The position numbers and the translations under genes were made by a program. Positions 56,587 through 64,000 of a DNA stretch of 64,000 nt are shown piece after piece. Source of the DNA: Rhabdophis nuchalis (taxonomy: Eukaryota; Chordata; Lepidosauria; Squamata; Natricidae); NCBI GenBank assembly GCA_039707465.1, contig CM077648.1, forward strand, positions 74,952,119 through 75,016,118, read 5' to 3'. Positions within the stretch are counted from its first letter, which is position 1. Each line of letters begins with the position of its first letter. The notes under the pieces were generated by a model, which was given only the letters and a program-made list of their open reading frames with translations, did no database searches and was not told where the DNA came from.

Positions 56587-57636
56587 GTGGGAGGCACCAT
56601 TTTACGGTGGTTCTCCTCCTACCTCTCCGGTCGATCGCAATTTGTGTTGGCAGGAGAGCAGAGGTCGACCTCGAGACCCCTCACATGTGGGGTGCCTCAG
56701 GGGTCGGTCCTCTCGCCTCTCCTGTTCAACACATATATGAAGCCGCTGGGTGAGATCATCCGTGGTTTTGGGGTAGAGTATCATTTCTACGCTGATGATA
56801 TGCAGTTGTATATATCTACCCCAAACCACCCCAACGATGCCGTAGCGGTGATGTGCCAGTGCCTGGAAGCCGTGCGGATCTGGATGGGAAGTAACAGACT
56901 CAGACTCAACCCGTCCAAGACCGAGTGGCTGTGGTTTCCGGCCGCCCGATTCAACCAGTTGACTCCATCACTGGCCATAGGGGGCGAACATCTTACCCCT
57001 GTGGATGGGGCGCGCAACTTGGGTGTCCTCCTGGATACCCGGCTGTCCATGGAAGACCAAGTGACAGCCGTGGCCAGGAGGGCGTTTTACCAGGTTCGCC
57101 TGGTACGCCAGTTGCGCCCCCTATTGGATCGGGATGCCCTTTGCACAGTCACTCATGCCCTCATGACATCCCGACTGGACTATTGTAACTCTCTCTACAT
57201 GGGGCTCCCCCTGAGGTGCACCCGAAGACTGCAGCTGGTCCAGAATGCAGCCGCGCGAGCAATAATGGGGACCGCTAGGTACACCCATATAACACCTCTC
57301 TTGCGCGAGCTGCACTGGCTGCCTGTCGTCTTTTGGGTGCCCTTCAAGGTGCTAGTTGTCATCTTTAAAGCGCTCCATGGCACGGGACCTAGCTATCTGC
57401 AGGATCGGATCCTGCCCCATACATCCTCACGGCCGATTCGCTCCCACAGAGAGGGACTTCTCTGGGTGCCGTCCACTAGACTTTGTCAGCGGGCGACGCC
57501 CAGGGGAAGGGCCTTCTCTGTGGCGGGCCCTGCCCTCTGGAACGACCTTCCCCCTGACATTAGAACAACCACGGACCTCCGCTCCTTCCATCAAAAATTA
57601 AAAACATACTTTTTCTGCTTGGCTGGCCTAGGTTAG
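56587..57636 (+). pseudogene. L2 LINE ORF2, reverse-transcriptase C-terminal half
   Basis: The 349-codon frame contains [27 protein letters not shown] (catalytic box near 56790), RNLGVLLDTRLSMEDQV, LDYCNSLYMGLPL, and GPALWNDLPPDIRTT before the stop. A frameshift near 56575-56590 separates it from the upstream half. Confidence 0.85.
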
Positions 57637-57840
57637 TCTCTACCTTTAGGGCATTAGCGAATGCTAGTTTTAATATGGGGATTTTAGTGCAGGGACAATC
57701 AAATTTAATTCGTTTTTTATCCTATTGTATTTATTCTTGTATGTATGTTTTATAGTGTTTTAATTTTTCTCTGTGCACCACTCCGAGTCCCCCTGGGGAG
57801 AGGACGCGGTATATAAAATAAATATTATTATTATTATTAT

Positions 57841-58526
57841 TCTAGATTGAAGACCTTTCTCAAAGGAGCTTCTAATTTGAGGCCACCTACGATACATCAT
57901 TATCCTACCTGGGATTTGCCCAAAGTATTACAGGCACTTACCATGACACTTTTTGAACCTTTGAGGGAGGCTAGTCTCCTCCTCCTCTCATGCAGAGATC
58001 ATTTTTAGTGGCTATCAGGTCTGCTAGACGGATATCAGAGATGGCAGCATTGTTGGTGGGAAAGGATCTCTGTGTGTTTCATGCAAACAGGGTGGTCCTG
58101 CGGATGGACCCTGCCTTTGTGCCTAAGGTTAACTCCTTGTTTCACCAAGCACAGGAGTTGATACTACCGGACTTCTGTTGCAGATCTCAGCATGCATTAG
58201 AAAGGCAATGGCATACTTTAGATGTATGAAGGGCACTCCACATTTATATTTCTAGAACCAAGGAATTCACGAAGACCGAGGCTCTGTTCATATCCTTTCT
58301 GCCATCAACTCTGGGCCGCAAGGTGACATCTTCTACAGTGGGGCGTTGGTTAAGGGCTTGTATAGCCAGAGCATATGAGAGTCAGTCCCTTACTGTGCCC
58401 AAGGGGATCACAGCTCATTCTATGAGAAGTGCAGCCACTACAGCAGCTTGGGCCACTCAAGCATCAGTAGAAGAGATATGTAGGGCTGTGACGTGGACAT
58501 CGCCAGTATTGTTCATTCGTCATTAA
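57841..58526 (+). pseudogene. DIRS tyrosine recombinase, catalytic part
   Basis: Follows directly after the L2 tail. Visible blocks: FLKGASNLRPP (57862-57890), FLVAIRSARRISEMAAL (57998-58045, holding the first catalytic Arg), RMDPAFVPKVNSLFHQAQEL, then ITAHSMRS (58408-58430, the H..R box) and SPVLFIRH, followed by TAA at 58524-58526. In DIRS recombinases FIRH-like residues are followed by the nucleophilic Tyr; here the codon is TAA. Another stop or shift lies near 58228. Confidence 0.82.
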
Positions 58527-58685
58527 GGACTAGATGCTATTTTCATCTGCAAAGCAACTTTTGGTAGGTGTGTACTTCAGAACGTGGTAGAGGAAGATGC
58601 CAAATTGGCCAAGACAAATCCTGCCCATAGGACTGCCAAATCTTTGTTATGTCCCATCCTGGACTGGACTGTCAATACCATGGAG

Positions 58686-58980
58686 AAGGGGCATTGGTCT
58701 TACCTGTGAACGCCCTTTCTCATGGGGATTGACGGTACAGTTCAGACCCACCCAGTTAGTGCTTGGCTAATGGCTAGGGTAGGGTAAAGTTTGGACTGGA
58801 TGGAGTACAACATTATGCTTGCTTCATCTTCATTGATCAAGACTGAGGACCGTTGGCAAGGAGGCATGTCTTCAGAATTTCAATTCAGTCAACGAGCTAG
58901 CAGGCTACAATAACCCCACCCTGGATTCTCCTGTAGATCGTCATGAGAAAGGGCATTCACAGGTAAGACCAATGCCCCTT
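58686..58980. repeat. DIRS right terminus: inverted pair and right terminal repeat
   Basis: GGCATTGGTCTTACCTGTGA at 58690-58709 is repeated as its complement at 58956-58975 within 39-bp inverted arms. The right copy of the long terminal repeat lies between them (58839-58929). Confidence 0.8.
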
Positions 58981-59199
58981 TTATAATTAATATAACAAAT
59001 GTAAGCAATAATAGTATAATGTTACTATTGTCTACTTTTGCTAAACAGTAACACATATTCCTCATTCAAAAACTATTCCATGGTTTTCTTAGTTTAATAG
59101 GCATTATTTAAAGCAACAAATGGCAAGGAACTGCTGCCCTTGGAATAGGTGTAACCCAAGACTGCTGGAGAACCTCAATTCCGTAGGATTGCCTTAAGC

Positions 59200-59334
59200 C
59201 AGGGATGTCCAAACTTGGGAACTTTAAGACTTGTGGACTTCAACTCCCAGAATTCCCCAGCCAGCTATGCTGGCTGGGGAATTCTGGGAGTTGAAGTCCA
59301 CAAGTCTTAAAGTTCCCAAGTTTGGACATCCCTG
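59200..59334. mobile_element. Fold-back hAT MITE (family B)
   Basis: Arms CAGGGATGTCCAAACTTGGG and complement, almost perfect, loop CCAGCTATGCTGG. Flanks CCTTAAGC and GCTTAAAC match at 6 of 8. Confidence 0.88.
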
Positions 59335-59609
59335 GCTTAAACAGTGCTCAGGAGCAGGTTTGGTCTGTTGGCAGAACTATTGCTAGGAGTATAAAGGCTA
59401 TCAAAGGAACACCCTGATCCATGGAGTGAGTTCATACACAATGTTGCTGCCAGAGTTGCTCTGGCTAGACACGCTGGCAGGACTGTTAGAACATTGTCTG
59501 ATAGTTTTATTGCAGGTCACACTATTGTCATATTTATGCTTTGTTAAAATACACCCTAAAAATCTTGTAAATGCCATTTGCACAATTAAGTTTGAGCATT
59601 CCTATATAA

Positions 59610-59973
59610 CAGTGATGGCTAACCTTTTTTGGCTCACGTGCCAAAAGCGGGGGGAGTGCAGGGTGGGCATGCATGAGTGTGCCACATCCATAATGCTATG
59701 TGCGTGACCTCCTGCTTTTGGTGTGCTTTTTTCACCCTCCCCAGGCTCCAGAGGCTTTCTAGGAGCCTGGGGAAGGTGAAAACAGCCTCCCCTCCCCACC
59801 TGCTGAGGCTTCGGGAGCTTCCCTGAAGCCTCCAGAGGGTGAAAAACAGCCTCAAAAGAAGGCCTAAATCAGCTGGCCAGCACACACATGCTGACAGGGC
59901 AATGCCTTGCGTGCCCTAAGAAATAGTTCTGCGTGCCACCTGTGGCACCCGTGCCATAGGTTCACCATCATGG
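59610..59973 (+). mobile_element. Non-autonomous hAT element (GTGATGGCGAACC family), 364 bp
   Basis: Ends CAGTGATGGCTAACC and GGTTCACCATCATGG, with the perfect duplication CTATATAA at 59602-59609 and 59974-59981. This is the cleanest copy of the family in the window. Confidence 0.92.
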
Positions 59974-59981
59974 CTATATAA

Positions 59982-60539
59982 CATATTTTCTATTATGTGT
60001 GTCAAAATGTTGTGATGAATCCAATTTATACTATTTAGGATCTAAACCGGAGTATTTTCTATGCGGTTAATTGCACTAAAAGAAAATACATGTGACCATA
60101 GAATTCACATATTTTTCTCTGCAGCAGTCTATCTGTTGTGGTGAGGAAGTAGAAACTAGCAGGTAAGAGTTTGTATTATAAAATAGAATTTAAGGGATTT
60201 CACAATCTTAGTATATAGTTAAATGAACTGATGTCCAAATTCATGCTTGGTCAAAATATGCACTAAGGGCTGTACACATATTTTGCAATGAACCATACTC
60301 TATATACTTGTTACTAAGCATGCATTTTCAGCTTCATTCCTAGCCATTCACACCCTCCAAGATTTTCCACAGTGAAGGGAATACAGCTTTAGCAACAAAC
60401 ATGATAGAAATTTGGGAGTTAAAGCATGGTGACAGTTTCAATGAGATTAGCTCCATCCCCTTTGATATTCTGGAAGTCCCTCAAGACCTGCCAGGAAACC
60501 AGAGTTAAACTCAAATGGTCCCTTTGTAAAGTGCATATT
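59982..60539. other. Intergenic, nothing recognised
   Basis: AT-rich sequence, no gene seen. Confidence 0.4.
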
Positions 60540-60680
60540 GTTATAATTTCTATTTAAAACTGGATTTTATATTTTTATATTGCTTATTTTTATATCCGTT
60601 ATTTGATTGTTTATACACTGCCCAGAAAGAGTTTATGAAAAGGGTGACTATATAAATTGGATCAATAAATACATAAATAA
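60540..60680 (+). mobile_element. LINE 3' tail (L2-like)
   Basis: TTATACACTGCCCAGAAAGA, CTATATAAATTGGATCAATA and an AAATACATAAATAA tail follow the L2 terminus pattern. Confidence 0.55.
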
Positions 60681-60806
60681 GCATCACCTGCCAAAAGAAT
60701 AGAGGTTCATAATGTATATTTTTGTATTGCACTTCAATTAAATAGAAATTATATTTATTGTACACGTGTAAAATGATTTATTTCAAATGCTTCTATATTG
60801 TTTGTG

Positions 60807-61290
60807 TACCATATTTTTCAGAGTATAAGACGCACCTTTTTTCCTCTAAAAAGAGGCTGAAAATCTGGGTGCGTCTTATACCTCGAATACAGCATTTTTT
60901 TTGCCTCCCGAAACCCCACCCTCTTCACCAAAATGGCTGTGCATAGCCTTATAGAGGCTTTCAGAGCTCCTGAGAGCTGGGGAGGGCAGAAATGAACCTA
61001 ACATGGGCTGTTTTTTGCCCCCCCCCCCCAGCCTCCAGCAGCACTCTATAAGCCTCCATAAGGCTATGCATGCAATTGTTTTAACATAAAAATGGCCCGT
61101 TTTTGCAAAAAAACGGGCTGGATTTTGCTCATTTTGGGGGGCCCCACCCCTCAGGGGCAATGTGCAAGCCCCCCCCCCAAGGCTATTCATGCCTTTTATT
61201 TGAAAAAAAGGCCCATTTTCACAAAAAATGGGCCATTTTGGGGAGGTTTGCAAAGTGCAAAAAAACTTTCCCCCCCCTTTCAGAAGGCTG
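60807..61290. mobile_element. DNA transposon with TACCATATTTTTCAGAGTAT end, right end lost
   Basis: The left end and interior match the complete copy at 31295-31829 (GTATAAGACGCACC, AAAATGGGC, TTGGGGAGGTTTGCAAAG). The right inverted end is missing where the next MITE begins. Confidence 0.7.
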
Positions 61291-61296
61291 TTTAGT

Positions 61297-61431
61297 TACT
61301 TGGCAACTTTAAGACTTGTGGACTTCAACTCCCAGAATTCTCCAGCCAGCATAGCTTGTGGACATAGCTGGCCGGAGAATTCTGGGAATTGAAGTCCACA
61401 AATCTTAAAGTTGCCAAGTTTGGGAACCCCT
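61297..61431. mobile_element. Fold-back MITE (family B), left end missing
   Basis: Arms CTTGGCAACTTTAAGACTTG and complement; the right end GGGAACCCCTG is present, but the left CAGGGGTTCCC is replaced by TTTAGTTA. Confidence 0.8.
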
Positions 61432-61544
61432 GAGTTAGAGGGATTGATGAGAATTACATTGATCAAGTGCTGTGCCAGCAGAAACCAAGTTTTAGGTGCC
61501 ACAGCGATTTCCTTCTCCAGCATATGGGTAAATACACCTGGAAA

Positions 61545-61652
61545 CATCTACCTACCTATCTACTGTATTTCTCTCCTCCCCTCTACCTACCTACTTACCT
61601 ACCTTCTCTCTGTCTTTCTCTCCCCCTACCTATCTACTGTATTTCTCTCTGG
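61545..61652. repeat. CTAC/CTGTATTTCTC repeat, like the interior of the Helitron at 29667
   Basis: CTACCTACCTATCTACTGTA followed by TTTCTCTC units repeats the same words as 29800-30090. Helitron ends are not visible here. Confidence 0.6.
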
Positions 61653-61840
61653 CGACCCCTAGGGGGAGAGCCTTCTCTGTGGCAGCTCCTGCCCTCTGGA
61701 ATGACCTGCACCCTTACCTCCGCACAGCTACGGACCTGCACCTGTTCCGCCAAGCCCTGAAGACCCATCTTTTTCGTACGGCCGGCCTGGTGTAGCTTTT
61801 AATCTTGACCTGTTTGATTTGAAATGGGACCTTTATTACA

Positions 61841-62107
61841 TGGGCAGCTCAGCAGTTAAAGATGCTGAGCTTGTCAGCTGGAAAGCCGGCAGCCCACCCA
61901 AGCGCCACACGACAGGGTGAGCGCCTGCCCTCGCTCTAGCTCCTGCCAACCTAGCAGCTTGAAAGCATGGAAATGCGAGGAGATAAATAGGGACCACTTT
62001 GGTGAGAAGGTAACAGCATTCCGCGATGTCATGTTGGCCCCATGACCAGAGAAATGTCTTCGGGCAGCGCTGTCTGAATGGCCTTGTTGTGGAGATGAGC
62101 ACCGCCC
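61841..62107 (+). mobile_element. tRNA-derived SINE, second squamate family
   Basis: tRNA-like head GGCAGCTCAGCAGTTAAAGA, then AGCTTGTCAGCTGG. The body has ACCTAGCAGCTTGAAAGCAT, ATAGGGACCACTTTGGT and GTGGAGATGAGCACCGCC. This matches a squamate repeat that I know, but I cannot give its name with certainty. Confidence 0.7.
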
Positions 62108-62338
62108 ATGGTGGCGCAATGGTTAGAATGCAGCATTGCAGGCTAACTCTGCTGACTGCCAAGAGTTCGATACTGACTGGCTCAAGGTTGACTCAACCTC
62201 CCATCCTTCTGAGGTGGGTAAAATGAGGACCCGGATTATTGGGGGTAAATATGCTGACTCTGTAAACCGCTTAGAGAGGGCTGTAAAGACACTGTGAAGC
62301 GGTATATAAGTTTAGGTGCTCTTGCTCTCTTGCTCTTT
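62108..62338 (+). mobile_element. Sauria/Squam-type tRNA-derived SINE, full length
   Basis: Head TGGTGGCGCAATGGTTAGAA, then GGCTCAAGGTTGACTCAACC, GGTAAAATGAGGACCCGGAT and AACCGCTTAGAGAGGGCTGT. The tail is GAAGCGGTATATAAGTTTAG followed by CTCTTGCTCT units. It abuts the preceding SINE with no gap, as a dimer. Confidence 0.9.
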
Positions 62339-62515
62339 TATTGGGGATTTTATTGTGTATTTTAGAGCAGGCTTAGTATTTAATTTATTTTTAGCATAGG
62401 TATTTATATTGATGTTTTTATTATTGTTTTTTATCATTGCCTGTTTACCGCCCTGAGTCCCGTAAGGGAGAAAGGGCGGTATACAAATTCGAATACAATT
62501 ACAATTACAAAATGT

Positions 62516-64000
62516 ACATTTTAAGTTCTACCGTTTGCTTAGAAGAAATCACTGCTCATTCCACTCCACGAGTGTTGATATAAGAACATTAAAAATCCAT
62601 CACAATAAACATAGATTACAATTATTGATTTCCTAGGTGCATTTGATTGCAATCTGAATTTTCATTAATATAGCATGAGCTGTCGTTTTAAACATGAAAA
62701 GATATTTTGTTCAATAATGATTTACCAATGGGAACAGCACCACCTATTGGTTTCTTTATGCTCCAAATAGCAGTTTGGAAAATCCAAAATGTGAAATCTT
62801 ATTATAGCCAAATAAGAAACATTGATATTTGAAAATCCATTCATTTTGCAGTATACATCCTCTTTGCCCTGAATTTAGGACATCAGCTTGAAGGCATATA
62901 TGGCAATGATTGAATATTTTTAGTCAAAAATATTTATACCCACAAATTCCTTGCTTATCTAGAAGTATTGCTTTGAACATTATGCTTGCACCAACCCGCC
63001 ATTATAAAAAAAAACACGATTTATTTCATAGCTAAAAGACGTGACAATAAGAAATTCTAACATACTATATTTCTGGTGCAAGATGGGAGACCATTTCTGC
63101 CTAAGCGTAGGCAACTCTAAATCTCCTTTTAGGGAAACAGATTTCCCCCCCACAGAAATAGATTTACCTTGTCAAAGGTACGTCTCCCTCAAGTCAAGTT
63201 CCCCTCCAGGTAACTACAAATCCAAATCCAATCCATGCTATTATCTAGCTATTAATATATTATGTTGATAGCTGTAGAGCTTTGCTGACACTCATAATCT
63301 AGCCTACAGCTTTGGGAATTCGAATTAAATCTTTCATCCAAGTACTAACAAGTCTGACTTGATTTTCAAGATCATTCAAGGCTGGGCAGCTGCTACCCTT
63401 TGATGATGCTTTGATTTACTATGATCTGAAGATTGATATGGATGGATATTATTATCATGAGGTCATGAGTTCTTGTCATAAGTATTCTTTCTATAAAAGT
63501 TCCTATAGCAACTCATCTGAAATTAGATCTTTTCACCTTGAAAACACTTATCTCTTTTCCTTCAAAGACTTCCTTCAAAGCACATTGGAGGGAACTAAAC
63601 AATTAACTACCCTAAATTTTCTAATGTAATCTTTAACAAGACAGTCTGAAATCTGTGAATAATTTAAAATTATGTTGTGGACAACTCGCTTTTGATAACT
63701 GTTCTTTGCTTTGCTTTTGATCTGTTATTTGGAGTTCCTAGTTTTCCAATGCCTTTGTAAAAGCTGTATTTCCATTTGGAAAAAATAAATAAAGACATGT
63801 ACAATTTAAACTTAATTTAAGCTAAACTTAAGTGAAACACTATTATGTGGCATCATGTGAAAAGCCATTATGATTTATTCTACCAACACAATTAAAAGAA
63901 GTCACTTAGTCTGCATGAAATCATAGTAGAATGGAACACCATAGCTACCACATTCAGCTTATTTCACTATGTGCAGCATCAGAAATATAAAATATAAAAA
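62516..64000. other. Intergenic, nothing recognised
   Basis: About 1.5 kb of AT-rich DNA with no recognisable gene or repeat. RAB21 follows TMEM19 in human, but no RAB21 exon is visible before the window ends. Confidence 0.4.

Larger units (their letters stand above)
53733..57840 (+). mobile_element. L2 LINE with 5' UTR, internally deleted, inserted in the DIRS recombinase
   Basis: A GC-rich leader (53733-54440), AT-rich leader (54615-54880) and a further leader up to 55315 are followed by ORF2 pieces at 55316-56560 and 56587-57636. The 3' UTR has CTCCGAGTCCCCCTGGGGAG and a (TTA)n tail ending at 57840. A fold-back MITE (54472-54606) sits inside the 5' UTR. Between 56519 and 56530 about 170 codons are missing relative to the other L2 copy. 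Confidence 0.85.
43600..58980 (+). mobile_element. DIRS-type tyrosine-recombinase retrotransposon, expanded by nested insertions
   Basis: The two ends are inverted copies: 43611-43701 matches the complement of 58839-58929 with about 8 differences in 91 bases. This is the split inverted terminal repeat layout of DIRS elements. The right end also carries a short inverted pair (58686-58724 and 58942-58980). Between them, in order on the plus strand, are gag-like, RT, RNase H and adjoining, and tyrosine-recombinase reading frames, as expected for DIRS. The coding order is cut by an L2 piece (44466-44870), an L2 piece plus L1 5' part (45195-47870), an L2 (49940-52908) and another L2 (about 53733-57840). 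Every reading frame has stops or shifts. Removing the insertions would leave about 5-6 kb, near the usual DIRS size. Confidence 0.82.
61653..62515 (+). mobile_element. L2 LINE 3' end, split by two SINEs
   Basis: The ORF C-terminus (GESLLCGSSCPLE-like frame; LWNDLHPYLRTATDL-like reading at about 61670-61735) is followed by 3' UTR to 61840. After the SINEs the UTR resumes (about 62340) and ends CCGCCCTGAGTCCCGTAAGG, GAGAAAGGGCGGTATACAAA and an AATACAATTACAATT tail. Confidence 0.8.

Noticed and set aside
48116..58530. Possible endogenous retrovirus
   Set aside because: No protease, integrase, envelope or direct LTRs. RT signatures and a tyrosine recombinase with inverted ends identify DIRS.
61841..62150. 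tRNA-like sequences as possible tRNA genes
   Set aside because: They are heads of SINEs: the bodies and tails follow directly and the tRNA folds are incomplete.
62516..64000. Search for RAB21 exons downstream of TMEM19
   Set aside because: No small-GTPase motif (G-box sequences) seen in any frame; the gene probably begins beyond the window.

Overview
The window is vertebrate nuclear DNA: a few exons inside a very large excess of transposable-element sequence. It carries tRNA-derived SINEs of the Sauria/Squam type, BovB, CR1, L2, L1 and R4 LINE pieces, Penelope, DIRS, Helitron and many short hAT elements. This mix points to a squamate reptile, and the abundant fold-back hAT MITE makes a snake most likely. 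The species assignment is inference.

Two host genes are recognised. On the minus strand at 2006-2567 is the first coding exon of ZFC3H1; its first intron runs off the left edge. A GC-rich segment (about 2030-2900) covers this exon and its promoter. On the plus strand at 29328-39592 is a complete TMEM19 coding region in six exons with consensus splice sites. It gives 336 aa, the length of the human protein as I recall it. A CpG-rich block at about 26740-27134 is the likely TMEM19 promoter or 5' exon. In human the order is ZFC3H1 (-), THAP2 (+), TMEM19 (+); I see no THAP2 exon here.

Layout: 1-3000 is ZFC3H1 intron 1, exon 1 and promoter. 3000-26700 is intergenic: hAT elements, CR1, an old L2, R4, a long fold-back element, a hAT carrying a coiled-coil gene fragment, and L1 ORF2 split by a Penelope element. 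26740-41000 is TMEM19, with a Helitron, L1, BovB, SINE and L2 pieces in its introns. 41774-43022 is a 1.25 kb hAT with a large CTTT expansion. 43600-58980 is one DIRS-type tyrosine-recombinase retrotransposon, bloated to about 15.4 kb by insertions: two L2 fragments, an L1 5' piece, an L2 with a 941-codon ORF (minus) and a second L2 with 5' UTR (plus). 59200-62515 is more hAT, TIR-element, L2 and SINE sequence. 62520-64000 has nothing I can name.

There is no bacterial or viral operon, CRISPR or novel multi-gene system. The most informative parts are the nested transposons, whose insertion order can be read from target-site duplications and split reading frames, and the conserved TMEM19 exon structure. 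All alignments were made by eye; boundaries of old repeats are approximate.
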